64,000 nt of DNA from Plectrocnemia conspersa (GCA_009617715.1 VTFK01000070.1:682001-746000); one strand, 5' to 3'; numbered from the stretch's first letter, positions 1-14,432 are shown. Program-made: numbers and translations. The notes: generated from the letters alone by a model not told the origin.

Positions 1-2842
1 ATAATTGATCTACGTGAAGTGCTCTAACTGTATTTCATGAACTAGACGTTTTAATCATATTTATAGTATATAGATATGTATATGATAACATGTAAAAAAT
101 CTATATTTGAATCTCTACGTTTAGATTTGTTATATTACTATCATAATTCAACTTATAATGAAATTCCTCCTGAGTGGAAATAGCTAAAAATATCTACCTA
201 AAAATCAGATCGAATATTTCTGAGCTTTACATATGTATTATAATCGATATTAATTAATGTGTTTTTATGTAAGTTTTTAAAGCGGTATAAAGTAAAGGAA
301 TCATATGAAAAATTGAATTGAATTGTACTCATGTAAATAACGTCTTTCAAGTAGTCGCAAAAATTATATTTAGAATCAACTAAAAAATTAGACATACCAT
401 CTAAATTCACTTTATTTTAACAATCTCTAATTGTAACTAAGAAACTAAATAATCTGCACATTGAATATTTTTTTAAGTGATGAAATGCGAAGAATATTTA
501 TAAAATGTTCAAAATCCAAAAATTTGTTTTGTGCATATTTATTGATAAAATTAATATGACAAAATTTGTCATAAATTAATAATAAACAGTAGTTTTACTC
601 CATTTATTATGTTCAAGTATGAATATCAGCTTAATATCGAATTTGTCATACAAAAAACTAAAGGTCAATTCAACTTTATGCTCCGAGTCTGATTTAAAGT
701 ACGCATTTGACACCTGTATATATCAAATTATAATACTAACGCATCTCTCGATACACTCGACTCTTTTTGTCAAATAAACAAACTTATTTTAACCCTGTGC
801 GTGAATGTGATAATGGGGCTAGCGATGGTTATACAAATATAATCGGAGGTTCGCGTTCGCATCAAAAGGGGCCGATTACATTTCACGGATTCGTTTTCTT
901 GGTCTGATTACTGTCGTATTTGCGCTTCCATCAAATTTGATGGAGAGTGCGACGGCCACGCCCATCGAAAGGGTTATTTTTTAACGCATGAGCTATAGGA
1001 ACGCCGAAGTATGCATATTATAATGAAATTTTATCTGCGCGCTTGCATACTAAACAGTCCGATTGTGGTGTCCGTTTAAAATATGTCATTATGCTGCGTT
1101 TTACTGTACGTACACTTACGCATATCATATCTAGATAGAAAGTCTTTTAAAGCGTTTGCAATTGTCCGGTAAAAGATAACAAAAAACCGCACTCGCCAGT
1201 GAAATTTTCTAGATACGAAGGAATGTAGACGAGCGATAATTAAAGGCTTCTTAAACTGTGCGGTAATGAGCGTAAATTGTTTACTGATACATAAAAAGCT
1301 ACTATGTAATATATACATATGTACAACCGGTTCGATATTCGACCGGTTTTTCATTATTTTTTATATTCATGTGAATCTATGTTTAAAATAAAATCGATAG
1401 TCACGAATTAATTATTGAAAAATTGCAAGAAAAGTATTTATTTCGATATTTACAATAGCAATGAGTCGTTGAGAAATTCAAAAGAAAGGTAGTTTTACCT
1501 GTTTAAAGATAAACGCTGTATTTAATGGATTCTTATCACTCGAGTGTATCTTTTCAATCTGCAGGTTACTTTTAAATGCGCCCCTCGTATGTTTGCGAGA
1601 CATCGACCTACCTGTTTATTCGGCCTTGACGACGTTTTGTGTCAAGGTCCCAAACTGTTTAAGAACCGTTTTTGGATTATATATATATAAACTATATATT
1701 ATATATAAGGAATTGGATTTGCCATTAAATTGACATCAGCAAAATGCCAAACCTGTATGGTACTTGGTAAAAAAATGCAACTTTTATATTTTAATTTATC
1801 TACTTTTGCCATTTTTAAAAAGATCAGCTTGTTCTTTTTTATATTTAGTATCTTGTCCTGGTGACAAAAAATTCAAATCATTTTACAGTGTCATGATAAT
1901 AAAAAATTTTGCGATCTTCCAATACTCATTTCCGTGAATGTTTTCTCCAAAAAAATGGAAGAGTCTTTCCCACGCGCTCACACACAATGGCCGCAACGAC
2001 CTTGGTAATTCGCAAAGTGCAGAATTGCGCGCCACATGTCTTAATTCTCACGCGGAGACTGGGATCTTCGTCTGCGGCTAATTCGTACGGTTAACGGTTA
2101 ACCGCTCGGTTTTCTATCGCAGGTCGCATTCCAGCGATGGAATAATTTCGGGCCGTAATTGGCCGCATGCGGTGCTTTGACACCGTCTACGTCGACGTGC
2201 GATCGAAAAGTTCCCGAATTCGACTCTAAGAATATTTTTTAATATGTTAACTGGTTAACTATTAAAAAAAACGGTTGTTATTGAAAAGTTCATTAAAAAG
2301 TATTTTGCTAATATTGGACAAAATTAAATTTATATTTTCAGTCGTCTCCTAAACGAGTCGAACCCTGGATTCCGGACGTCATGTTGGACCAGGTTTGACG
2401 CGAAGAGGGAAGCGATTGCTTCTTCAATCTTTTCCGTCTACCGTTGATCGGTAGTTCTCATGGTTTCGAGCTCGTACAAACTCAGCTCGTTCTTGATGAT
2501 ATTATTAGGGTGATCCTTCGAGCAGAAGATATAATTTGGGTCATGTGCATCAGCTTTTATACGCATGGCCAAACTGGGAAGATTTTGTACTTGTCCACTT
2601 TCTGCCAATTACGAGTAATGGTTTAGTTGGATTACTTGTATCCCCGTCCGTTATCTAATAACTGATTTTGACCATTGCGCTGTAGTTTGAAACATATTTT
2701 ATAATACAACAGCGCTTTCCAATTAAAAATATACCGAACAATTATTGTCACGTACGGTCTGCACTAAGCACTAACAGCCGGTAAGGCAATGATTTTATGA
2801 TTTTGCACTAAAAGCTTTTAAAATTGCATTGTTTTAGCTTTG
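1..2842. other. AT-rich noncoding DNA with GC-richer pockets
   Basis: No ORF here resembles a protein I know; the open frames are short and low-complexity. Two pockets stand out from the AT-rich background, about 830-1000 and 1960-2240. The second contains CpG-rich runs, including a doubled GGTTAAC-type motif near 2088-2103. Such pockets in insect introns are sometimes enhancers or first exons, but no splice or start signal here convinces me. Confidence 0.5.
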
Positions 2843-2892
2843 CCGATGTAATTTAGATTTGCAATTAAATGCGCAAATCCAAATTACATCGG
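2843..2892. repeat. Inverted repeat, 20-bp arms
   Basis: Left arm 2843-2862 and right arm 2873-2892 are reverse complements with one mismatch, around a 10-nt loop. The arms start CCGATGTAATTT and end AAATTACATCGG. This is probably a short foldback repeat or MITE remnant. No target-site duplication is evident. Confidence 0.75.
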
Positions 2893-5800
2893 TAATATCC
2901 TTTATATAGTATGATAACTTGCTTGGAAACTTTTTGAACAGGATTAGTGGTCTTCGCCGAAAATGTTCATTATAATTGCAAATATTGCGAATCACATATC
3001 TAGTTTAAAAACCTTTTGAATAGTCTATGTATATCAGATTCATTATCAAATTTTTTTAGGATTTGGTAAACCTTCATGTTTATGATATTGATGAAGGAGA
3101 AACGTAATTAAACCGAGACAATTATTTTAATTAAACTTAGATTATACTTATTTATCTCTCCAAAGTAAACAGGGTAGTAGTATATAATGAAAATCGAGCG
3201 TTAAATACTATATGTTTAAACAATAACTTGCTCTTAAGGAGCAGTTTTTTTATATTCATCCAAAATATTTTGACCTAAAAATTTTATTTTTACACTAATC
3301 AGAAACTATGCTAAAACCACTTTAAATTTAATTTAAAAAAAGTTTAGTGGTTTTATATCTATAGCTAAATATATTAAAATTAGTATTCAATATTTTATTT
3401 TATTTCTATTATTAAATAACACATATATTATATATAAAAGTATAATTGACTATTTATTTATCATTATTGAGTTAGGTAAATTAATGAGACAGCAAAAAAT
3501 ATGTTGTTTCATATATCTATCAAAATTGTTTTTTTTGTGCCTCTATTTATAAAACACTGCCATTTTAATTGCATTTCTTAGCGCGCGGAAATATTTTGCT
3601 AACTGTTATTTACAGCAACAAAAAGTGGTAAGATATACTTGGTTGCGCAGCGCAAAATTTATGTGTATTTAGAAATGAACCATTGGTTATTTATGGACTT
3701 CTCTTGACAATTACGATATTATCCCCATAAATAATACGTTTAAAGACGAGATATATTTTTTCTAAACTGATTTCCCGTCGTATCACGTAGCATATGTTGT
3801 ACATATCATGTCTAAATGTCAACACATGTTAAACGTCGTGTACTATCGGGTCATTGACCAAAAGCTGAGCCGCTCCTCTTCTTATAAAGCCTAACTTTTG
3901 TAAACTTTATATAGTTTTTCAGTGCTCCATGTGTTGTAGTCGTTCTAATTACTATATCCCGGTTGTCGCCCTCTCTATCTTAATCCGTATAGATTATTCT
4001 CTCTCCCGCTCTCTCATTTACACACACACTCCTGGCTTAACCCTTTGCCGCCCGCCGGGTCGTTGTCGGTCAGACTTTATCGATTCGCGCGGAGCAACGA
4101 ACTCCAAGTGCATACAATAGCACAATTTAAAATACTGCTCGTCAACAGGACAATACAAAGTTATCTTTCTGTGCATTAAAATATCGCGTTTAATAATTGG
4201 TAGTTTTACGACTATTCGTTGTAATATAAATATTATTATGCTTTATAATATAAATCATGTAAATATATAATATGTGGATACAATGAAGTTCATAGGGAAT
4301 TTTTCATTGAAAATTTTTTTTTTAAATTCGCAATTTTATTATTATTATTATAATGTATTTTACAATATAAAAAATGTATGTGGTACAAAAACCATACATA
4401 CTAAGATTTTTTTATCAAATCTTGTATGCAAAAAAAACGATTTTAAGAAATAAAATAGATGCGAAATTAATAAAACATATTATCTAATTTTGAAAATTTA
4501 TTAATCTATAAAAATTCCATAAAATACCATCGCAACATATTAACGTATTGCGTCATGATAGTCAAAAACAGAAAATATATATTAAAATAAATTTGAGTGA
4601 TTAATTTCCGACTCGTATGTCAATAATGAACATAGAAACAACAATGGTACCAAGATGTATCTTTGCGGTACTACAGATGAGAGATTATATCGTTCTTAAA
4701 ATAAGGTTTATACTTGACAATCTGATATCTATTAGTCAAATAACTTTGTAAGACAAGTAAATCATGATTGACTTTTCAAAATATGTGTATATAACATCCA
4801 CGTCCATGACTTTTAAACAAAGCTAAAAAAAACATTTGATTAGCGACATTGCATTGCAATGCTTAAAATATATTTATATAATATTTCAAATATTTTTTCT
4901 GTTGCTGAAAGCAACGCTACTGGCATGTAATTATTGTTACACAGCCTCAATCAATGTGAATTTATGGATTTTCCAAAACTCTGGATAACAGAAGGATCTC
5001 AAATTATGTATAAACCGAAACGTGTTCATAAAACCAGACTTGCATCATTTCAGAATGTATACTGGGTATTTTGTAATTTCTGACAGATATTTTCCAACGC
5101 CATTTTTGATTTTTAAGATTGTAGATCTGAAAGATGCTGGATTCTTTGATACGTACAATGTACATTGCATATGCGTTTTTTTTAATAAAATTGTACTTAT
5201 CCATGCACAAATATAATTAATTAACCACAGAGTTTAATGCTTTTTTTAGAACTAACTAGCATATCTGTGTCATGGCGTGCGAATTTTATTCTGTCAAATA
5301 TTCGGCGAGAGCACGTAGAACGCGCGGTTAACCACAGTGAGTAAAGTGCATTGAATTCCTCGACTAGAGTATCTCTTCACTGAGAAACGGGTTCAATCGA
5401 ATTAGTGTTGGATGTAAGACGGGTAAAACTCGATTAAATATACATACATATACGTAGATAATAGGGTGTGCAAAAATAACAGCAAGTTAAAATTAAATCA
5501 GTGTTAAAACATGTGTTTAAAAAGTGCATTAGTTATTAAAAAATATATAAAAGTGGTGCTACTGTTTCTCGGATCATCATTGCCTTTGTGAGTATGAATT
5601 TAAAAATTATTTTTAGTATGATATTTTTTGTTGAGCTTACTCTATGGTGCCACTCATGTGTGCTACATAGCGTGTACGAAGTCATTTCCAGTAATGCTTC
5701 AGCGGTACATCGATTCATCGTAATGAAATATTTCAATAACGTTCGAAATCATTTCATCTTATGTTTGCTTTACATCACAGAATGCATATTTTGCATCTAA

Positions 5801-6049
5801 AGTTCACTGTCCAATCTGTACGGAGATTAAATTCGAACGTTTATGGAGAATATAAATGTCAGCAGTAAAATATGACAACCATTGACTCTTAAGTTAAGTG
5901 GCTTTTATTATTCGATCAACCAATGTGTACTATCATTGGATATCATTTGGATGTAATTTATACACCTTGTACGATAAACCATTCTTCAGCTATAAATTAA
6001 CGTCTTAAACGTTTCTAATCTATTGATATATAACTAATCTGTTAATTTT
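2893..6049. other. AT-rich noncoding DNA
   Basis: No supported gene. A small hairpin (TAAAACCACT / AGTGGTTTTA) lies near 3312-3354. A GC-richer segment at 5265-5420 includes a donor-like CACA|GTGAGT near 5335-5345. It could be a 5' UTR exon of a downstream gene, but nothing links it to one. Confidence 0.4.
4037..4100 (+). mobile_element. Possible terminus of a TTAA (piggyBac-like) MITE
   Basis: TTAA at 4037-4040 is followed by CCCTTTGCCGCC, much like the CCCTTTGACGC terminus of the complete TTAA MITE at 42909-43138. The opposite terminus was not found, so the element is truncated or the match is chance. Confidence 0.3.
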
Positions 6050-6390
6050 AAAACTATATCTCTCGCATCCGAACAATAGCACATCACGAATTTAATTCCG
6101 GTCTGAAGATGTAAGTGCTTGCTTATGAGAACATCTGTCTTGTCTTCTAGTAATTTAACCTCTTCGCCGGAGTGTATTCTGTCGTTTATCCAACAACCGA
6201 AGTATTTAAAATGCTTCACCCTTTCAATTCTATCTCTGTCTACTTTTATGCTTATCGGTCCCACGAGGAGCTTGCTTATTAAAAGTTTGTTTTCATCGAT
6301 GTTTATTCGTATGACATTTAACCATTATTTATTTACATTTAAAGATCGTCAACGGTCTCGGGAAATATTGCAGTGTCATCAGTGATTTTT
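6050..6390 (-). mobile_element. Decayed RTE-like LINE fragment (YADD to thumb)
   Basis: Minus-strand translation near 6387-6345 gives ADDTAIFPETVDDL, the reverse transcriptase catalytic box C context. Continuing 3', an open stretch (6264-6034) has VKHFKYFGCWIND followed by IHSGEE, the conserved motif downstream of the palm in RTE-like insect LINEs. Frameshifts and stops lie between the two, so it is a dead fragment. The rest of the element is missing. Confidence 0.75.
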
Positions 6391-6399
6391 TTAATATGG

Positions 6400-7744
6400 T
6401 AAATAACTGCTGATTGATACAGATTTTTGTCGAGTCTTACATCTGCCAGATAAAACTCAACTCAAAATGTATAAAGCAGTTGTAAACAGGTTTACGTTAA
6501 GCAGCGTATGCATGCTTCTCGTCCTTACTAAATCCATTGTTTCGTACCAATAACTTAATTCTTAACAATAAATTCTTTCTTGAATAATTTTTACTTAATA
6601 GTGTGTATTTACGCCTTATTCCTAAGAATATATTTAGGAGTTAGTGTAGGGCTAGTTTCATATCCATCGCGATATTGACAATAAGATAGTTATTCTACAT
6701 TTGCTGAGTATTTTGTAATTTTTGATGTATGCTTTATTAATCTTCCATATAAACATTTCGCATCTGGACAAAGTAAACTAAATTTTGAATAATTAGGGCT
6801 TACAAAAAATATGGCAATTTTTGAAGGCAAAAAAATACTATTTTTTATTATCTTCATTTTTAAACAACATAGAAAATTTTCAGTAAAAAATATGGAATTC
6901 AAAAACTTCGGATTTTTATTTATTAATCAAACATTAAATATATTTCATTAATTATGTGGGGGCCTCTGAACTTTCAATGAAATTTTCGATGACATTTCGG
7001 GGGTATCTCAGCTATAACTTGCCGGATGTTTGTTTGTAGGTACTCCAATCATCCAATATATGTATATTATTGAAAGCTCGAGATTCATCGCGATTATTTT
7101 TTTTTTAAAATCGTAAATTTTCAGGAACTGAAAATTTAGGATTTTTAAACTATTCTTATCGACTATTCTATTAGAACTACATTAATATTTAGATAAAAGA
7201 AATCGCTCACCTGGGCAGATTTCAAAAATGTATGGGAGCTTTTCACAGAATTTAAATTATAAAATTTGTCTGTCACCATCTCTAAATCTCATTTTTTTGA
7301 TAATCTATAAAGGTTATTTTTATCTTTATCTTGTTTTGAAATATGTAAAATGTAAATTGAAAACAGCTGATTTTGACAATTTGGGTATAAATACGGAAGC
7401 CCAAAACTCCTTCGTAACTCGATCCTCTGTGATCAATCGAAGCAAATCGATCCATACTGGTACTTTGATTATTCACAATCATCCAGTTTTCTGTTCATCA
7501 ATAATATTAAAGTATCTACAAAAATATACTGTATTATAAAAATGTGAAAAATGAAAAACATCGAGAAAACAGAATGTCTAACTGTAACCTCTTATATATA
7601 TGACTATATATGGAATAATTATATCAATTATTAAAAATTGAATATTGATCATAAAATAAATTATTAGCAATATCATTTATAAATTAATTGAATATAATAG
7701 TTCTAGGATGTGAATTTCCACTATTTAACATTTTTATTATTTCA
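6400..7744. other. AT-rich noncoding DNA
   Basis: No recognisable gene. A 103-codon plus-strand ORF (7228-7539) and its antisense shadow show no family motif and skewed AT-driven composition, so I do not call them. A somewhat GC-richer stretch at 6955-7060 may be part of an old unrecognised repeat. Confidence 0.45.
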
Positions 7745-7875
7745 GTATACTCTTATATTATTTAAATCACTTTCGACCTTACTGAACCAAATACTGATCA
7801 AAACACGTTATCAAATGCTTTCTTAAAATCAAGATAATAGATACAATATTATAAATAATGTACATATGTAAACAA
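7745..7875 (-). mobile_element. Tiny non-LTR retrotransposon fragment (RT box A)
   Basis: Minus-strand translation around 7835-7790 reads YLDFKKAFDNV, the reverse transcriptase box A motif with the first catalytic aspartate, then a stop. Only about 100 bp are recognisable. It could come from a CR1/Jockey-type or an RTE-type LINE. Confidence 0.6.
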
Positions 7876-8099
7876 ACCATTTTTAACCTTTTTTACCAAT
7901 GATACGAAGCTCTAATTCTCTTTTAGTGATAACATGAAATTTACTGACACAATGACAAACATGTCCGACGTGTTCGATAAGTAAATTATTTTCTTCGCCA
8001 ATCATGCTGCGAGTAGCAGTAGATATTACTGACCAATTTTGATTAATTTATTTTTCAATTTTGTTCTGAATATTTGTTGTTTTCAAATAAAAACAACCA

Positions 8100-8560
8100 G
8101 TGATCGTCATCCCTGATATTGCGTATAGCCGTTGGAGGCTTTTTTGGGAAACATTCCATACGAGCGAATCTCGTCGCTCAAATTCAGCGTGTTTTATAGT
8201 TGACTTGTTCCTCTCATCTCACACGAGTGTACATACGCATATGTGTGTGTATCGCGTGCGTTTTCAGATCGGAACGAAACGAAAAGATGATCTACATTGG
8301 CTGTCAGTCGGTGCATATAGCAAAGCAGTCAGTGGTGTCTGAGGGTCATTGACTTGGCGCGTCAAGTGCCTTGGGACCTTCTTCTGTGAAAAAAATAAGA
8401 TACCCAGAGCCGCCGGACGAAGGTCGCTCTTGCTTCGGGCGTATATGCACATACGTATGTATCCAGAATCCGTTGCCGAATGTCATTTCGCAGTTGCAGC
8501 GATCGCCAACTTCTACTGTGCGTGACTCATGAGCTCTCCACGGTTAAACCCTCCGCTGGA
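8100..8560. promoter_or_regulatory. GC-richer segment, candidate promoter or 5' UTR
   Basis: Base composition rises sharply against the AT-rich surroundings. The segment holds two Inr-like TCAGT motifs (about 8304 and 8329) and an AP-1-type TGACTCA near 8523. ORFs run on both strands, as expected of GC-rich noncoding DNA. It may be a regulatory element or an alternative first exon of fax on the same strand. No donor site with support was found. Confidence 0.25.
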
Positions 8561-8756
8561 GTGTGACTCATTGCGATGGGGTGGAACTGACCCGCATATT
8601 CGATAATTAACAAATTGACGGCGCAGTACTGCTTGTACGAAAACTGTAAAATTGTACTTATCGTGGTTCCTAATCTTTAGGCTTATATAAAAGTTAAGGA
8701 TCTTGACCCACATTCTTCGTTGGCTCAAGAACTTAATGTAATATACCGAATGATGA

Positions 8757-9510
8757 TTTATTTATTTATTTATTAAAATTATAACCATCGTGACCTGACA
8801 GGCAAACCCAATGCGTCACGATAGTCAAAAGTACTAATACATCATAATACATACAAATATAAACAAGACAAAACAACAGACACAAATCACCTCAACAGGT
8901 GTGCATTGTCCCATACGAACTGAACCAAAACTCCATAAGTGCAACAGAAAATGTCAATATTACTATGGACAGAATTGAGCAGATAAATAGCCTTGGCCAG
9001 AGAAGAGTTGGCAAGTGCTCCAGTTCTACACTTAACAGGCAAGAATAGTGGACGCGACCGAGAACTATATCCACCTTCAGGAGCCCACATTTGAAGCTGC
9101 TCGAGCACTGAAGGATTGTCAACGATGCCCTTGAGCAATTTCCAGAAGTGTTTAATTACATAAACGCTTCTGCGAGTCGACAAAGAAACGTATCCCAGGG
9201 CTCCCAAAATAAAAGCACTGGGAAACAAGAACGGATAATACCCGTATTCCTTCAAGTATAAATATCGAAGAAATTTACGTTGTACTTTTTCCAGCTTCAA
9301 TTCATTACATTGATTCATTACGCCTGGGATCCAAATGATGGAGCTAGTTTCTAGTATGCTGCGGACTAGAGTATCATAAAGAGTGCGCAATACTAAAGTA
9401 TTCCTGAAGTAACGCGCATTTCTCAAGATAAAACCGAGCATTTTTAAGGATTTGCTATGAGTCTCTGCAATGTGCTGGCTAAATTTCCAACGTTCTTCGA
9501 AAGTCAAAAT
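8757..9510 (-). mobile_element. LINE 3' fragment (CR1/Daphne-type), minus strand
   Basis: The minus strand is open for 206 codons (9507-8887) and encodes the C-terminal part of a LINE polymerase, starting at FEERWKFSQHI and continuing through thumb motifs such as LRTLYDTLVRSILE and GALGYVSLSTRR. It ends at a stop, then a 3' UTR with a hairpin (GTGAC/GTCAC stem near 8788-8830) and a (TAAA)n-type tail at 8757-8776. It is 5'-truncated at about 9510, as is usual for LINE copies. It closely resembles the copy at 58580-59626 on the other strand, but this copy keeps an intact C-terminal frame where that one has indels. Confidence 0.9.
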
Positions 9511-9514
9511 AAAA

Positions 9515-12105
9515 CTTTTAATAACTAAATGACATGAATAACTAAAGTATATAGATCTGATTTTATTTTTTGTAAATAAAATTTAAATTCTGATGAAATA
9601 GTATATATTTTGGATTTTGAAAAAGTACTATATGAATAAGGTCTATACCCAAAGAGGGAAACGTTTGAGTAGCCATGATTTTGAAATAAGATGGCGGATT
9701 AGACTGAATTAAACTTTGCCGATATATGTATGTTCAAATTTAGCATAGATTTTTTTTTGAATTCGCGTCATAAGTCCTTCAACAATTTTTTTAGGAAGTA
9801 CTTCTTTAAAAAATCTACCTGAAATGTATGTGTTATTTATTAATTTGTAGTATACATACAAATAAACTTCTATTGATATTCATATCCAAGTGCTCCTTCC
9901 TTAATTCATTGTACTGGTATTTCATGCAGCAATGTGACAATGTTAATTTTATTTCCTTGCATTTTTGATGCTTCATTAGAAATATTAATGAGAGTTAATA
10001 TTAAAATTATTATCAAAAAACACATACTGATAAAAGTATTATATCCCCCTGTTATTCGATCCACCCTTTGTGAGCTAAATTCGTATGAAAAAAAGTCCCC
10101 TATGAGATGTTTCTCATGCATTAAACTATTATGGTTATTATGAGGGCAATACAATGAGAATCTGTGGTTTGATATCATTTTACTTTAACTTTCAAACGTC
10201 TGTCGTAGCTACTTTAACCGCGTTCTATTTAACGCTTTCAATCTATACATAAATATTAAAACGACAATTTTACTACCCATTACGCAAATCGTTAATAAAC
10301 AACGAGCAGATGAAAACTTTCGAAACGCATTCGGACGTAGGAGTGGCCGTTTTAACTCAAAAATGCCGAATGCGCTAGAAAGTAGCACTAGTAGTTATCG
10401 AAAGTCAATTGCACAGACGGAAAATTCCGGAGAAAAGGTTGTTAAAATTCCACTGGAATCTCATCGGTGACGACTCATGTGTTTTGACGGAAACCGTACG
10501 ATATAACTGGAGATAGCTAACTGTGCATGTTTATTGTAGATAATGCGTTGTATTATTTCCGATGCATTCGGATGTGAAAGCGTTGGAAAACAACACAAAT
10601 TGTGTGGTGTATGAATTATCTGATCTTATATGGATGAAATGAAAACGCAGTCAAATTTTGTGCAGAATGAATATATACAGAAATCAGCTTTTAGCTTTTA
10701 TATTTACTGTCACAAGATGGTTACGATTAATTGTTATAAAATGATAAGAAGCCCGCGTTGTGTTCACACTTGAATCGTATCCTTCGAGTTAGTGCTATTA
10801 AATGAAAGTTTATTTAAAGTACTCTCCACTTATATCATATTATCTTATAATGGTTTTGTAAAATTATATTATAAAAACATTAATGAATGGAAAACGCGCT
10901 CCGATTCCAGCTCTAACAGCCGCGACGCGAAATTTTAAATGAATGAATAAATGGCGTTTATCAGTGGTTTAAAAACATTTTTGTTAATGTGTGATATATG
11001 AGAATCAAATGTTCCGTTTCATATTGATTTGATGAAAGGTCACAGTAAAAATAACACTATAACTCAAATCGGCCATGCCGCTCTCACACTCGTATGTGCA
11101 GTATGTCAGTTGAATTTTATGTTTCCGTCGCGGATTCTGCAACTGCTCCACTAATCGGCTTAGAACTTTTGGAAAGCGCTGATAGATCAAATAGTTTCAT
11201 TTGTCGTTTGCGCTCAATTTTGCGCAACAACGACATGCGATACTCAGATTTCACAAACTAGATGAAAACGATACACACAACACTCGCACACAATCGATCT
11301 ATTTGCTAATTTCTCTTCTCTACTATCGTTTACTTCCACGGTAACTAAATACGTCAAAGCAATCGCACATATCTTATAGTGTTATCCCATATTCAGAGAT
11401 CACAGTCTGTAGTCAGTATTTATCAAAATCATTTTATTGGTGTTCATTTCTAAAAAGGTGCATCAATTATTTTTGTCGAATTGCTATGTCAAATGCAGGA
11501 AACTTGACTTGTATGACAGCAGTGATTATTAATGTGTATAATGTGTACTTGTAAGAAGTTCTAAAAGTATGTATATTTAAGAATAGAAGTAGTTCTTAGA
11601 TTGGTAGAATAATATTTTTAGTTTACTATATCAAGTTGTTCTATTGTACATTAAAGTATTTTAAATTATTATTTTATTTTAATATAAAATAGTTTAATTA
11701 TCTATACACTTTCACAGTTGTGTCACAGAATAACAAGTATTTTTGCCATCTCTTTCTCAGATAAATTTATCTTTCCGAGAAAAATTTAAAATTGACAAAT
11801 TAACAAAAAAATATGCTGTTAGCCTTTTTTGTTAAAAATTAAAATTGCACCTAATATTTTTAAATGTTTTACAATCGCTGCATAAGAAAGGACATGTCCG
11901 TGCCTAATGTTTAAAAATATACATGCTTTCTTGGAAGCTTTTAATAGATCTCGGAAGTTTTGAGTGGCAAAAATTGTTCTAAATATTCTTAATCTTTGCT
12001 TCAAAAAAACGAATTTAATTTATTTCAAGTACGAATAATTGAGAGTACACTGTATTTCAATGGGAGCTAAATATGTCATTTTAGGCAAGAATATGATTTA
12101 TTATA
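9515..12105. other. AT-rich noncoding DNA
   Basis: No supported gene. Slightly GC-richer patches at 10190-10510 and 11080-11350 show no coding motif or clear splice sites. Short ORFs here are AT-rich shadows. Confidence 0.45.
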
Positions 12106-12109
12106 TATA

Positions 12110-12575
12110 CAGGTGGCCCTCTACTTTCGCACATAATTGTTTCCTGAAAATGTGTGCGAATGTTGAATGTTCGAAATTAGAGGGAAGTAAATTTATCAAG
12201 TAATATAAGATGTTTAAGAGGCGTTTAAGTGTTTACTTTGAAAAGTTTTCCACTATTCTTTTTCTTTTCTTCATATAGTATTTTATAACATGCTATGTCT
12301 TTATTGATCGCCCTACGCACTTGAGATATGCGTTCTCCATTGGGATCACAATCTTCCATAATATTTAAAAATTTGACTTCATTCACATTTTTCATTGTTA
12401 AAGAATAAGAAAGAGGAATATTCTCCATCTTCAATAATTTTGGATAATTAGGAAATAAATTCGTTTGCTGAAGTTTTTTCTTTTTTACACTTATGGTTAT
12501 AATTTTTAAAAAAAAAAAAAAATTTTTTTTTTTAAAATGTGCGAAATAGCGAATTGTGCGAAAGTCGAGTCGTTT
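12110..12575. mobile_element. Probable Tigger/pogo-like element, degraded
   Basis: A TA dinucleotide is followed by CAGGTGGCCCTCTACTTTCG at 12110. The opposite end has an inverted, imperfect counterpart (GTGCGAAAGTCGAG near 12556-12570), and GTGCGAA motifs recur inside both ends. The terminal style (TA target, CAG start) fits Tigger/pogo elements such as the better one at 31570-32751. A 69-codon minus-strand ORF (12434-12225) lies inside; I cannot assign it to a transposase. Confidence 0.4.
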
Positions 12576-12589
12576 TTATGTCGAAATGA

Positions 12590-14424
12590 TTTTATTTACA
12601 TAAAATATTATGTGATTAAAAAAAATGAAATATCATCTTACAAAGCAGATATTGTCTTTTCGATTTAAGATTTCTTAATGACCTAGTATTAAACAGAAAG
12701 GATTCATTGTAGTGATAGAATTTACTGTAGCTTTTCTTATCATAAAAAATAATATACATATATTAAATGAAGCATGCATAAACTTCTATCAAATTTTGTA
12801 ACATTTCTATCATCAGCTGTGTATCTCAATTAACGCCTTACTGTCTTAGGGCGTTCATGTAATTGTAAATGAGATTTACATTTCTGATATTTTTTATTTT
12901 GAAGCATGTAAATTAGTAGTACTAATGTTTTTTTAACCAAAAAATAGTATTTATACAATATCACACACTGTTGAATAAATACAGAGTTTGATTATAATAA
13001 CGTGCAATCGCATAAATATAATTACACCTTTCACTTATGATCGTGGGTTATTATTTACAGTCGATTGAGATTCCGTTTACAACCGCAAATAAGTGTGTGT
13101 CGGCTAATGAACACTCCCGACACTCTCATTACGAATGTTGTCTGTTTAAAGATATACTGTGACGTCAAGGGGCTTTGTGTACGTTTTTTGTTATTACTTT
13201 TATACACGTAGTGCGTCCATTGACTTCTTCTGGACAACGACTGCAGCGCGATTATAAATAATGGAATGCAAATGCTTGTTGTGTATACTGTTAGTTAATT
13301 TTGATAATGATTGACAAAATTTGGCATATCCTGTTTGTCCGCTGAATGTATAATATAATACATTCATACAAATACATGTATAAGCATTACAATTGTTCTG
13401 AATTGGGACGTTTTGCAAATTTAACGCTTCAAAGATCTTTATTCTTCATAGTCGACAAAAAGTTTTCTCATTTATATCCCGATCCAACCATGTGACTTTC
13501 CCTTTGCAATATACATATGTACGTCCGAAGAACTGAAGAATTATCTGTGTGAATTTCGCCGAGAGCCATTTATGAATACACAACTATTGTGTGGATACTG
13601 GTTTTACCGAGACTTTCCGAGGGCTCTTAATCTTTTGCTTCATCCCCTCTTTCACAATTATCATAATTACATTAAAATATAATTACACTCTCCCTTCCCA
13701 AGATGGTTTAATCACGCTTTAATGTTTTATTTTCATTATTCTTTTTCTCTAACAGATAACAATTAGATATTCTTCAAAAATATTATCATAATAAATTACT
13801 TCAAACAGTTCAACGTTACTAGTATTGATTTAAAAGTCAATACTAGCCATTGAAAAGTCCACAGCTGCACAATATGAACTCAGTAATATGAATAATATAT
13901 GGAATTTCGGCAATTTTTTAACATTATTTTGTTCGTTGGCTACTATTTCTTATGGACAATATAAATTTCGCAAAAAAGGGCATGTATTTAATGCAGCGAT
14001 ACGTTGATCGGTATATTGCATAAAAAATAATGCACATGTGTTTTTAGGTCAATTTTTGCAGTTTTTTTAAATTACAAATTTTAAAATATTATAAAGGAAT
14101 ACGTTACAAATAGTCCGGATAGTAATTAATTTGGATTGGAGTCTCTAAGCACAACACAGATCATTTTTGGCATTTAATTTACTAAGCTGCTTGATTTTAT
14201 TTCCATCAAAATTTAAAAGCCTGACTCACAGAGATATGTCGATAAGATAATAATGCACGGATAGCTTCATTAATACATTTTTAAACTGAACATTCAAATA
14301 CATTACGATCATATTATCTATAATCCTTCATTAAGGGCTGAACTAATTTATAAGGCTGTATTTTTTTTTAATTCTTTAATTTTTTCAAACATCAAAATTT
14401 TTTTATCCTCATTCTCCATTAAAG
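12590..14424. other. AT-rich noncoding DNA with a short hairpin
   Basis: No supported gene. A perfect 10-bp inverted repeat (CTAGTATTGA / TCAATACTAG) sits at 13819-13828 and 13837-13846. The rest is AT-rich, with short meaningless ORFs. Confidence 0.45.
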
Positions 14425-14432
14425 TTTTAGAT

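Noticed and set aside
7228..7539. 103-codon ORF on the plus strand
   Set aside because: No family motif, AT-driven composition and an antisense ORF of similar length; likely chance.
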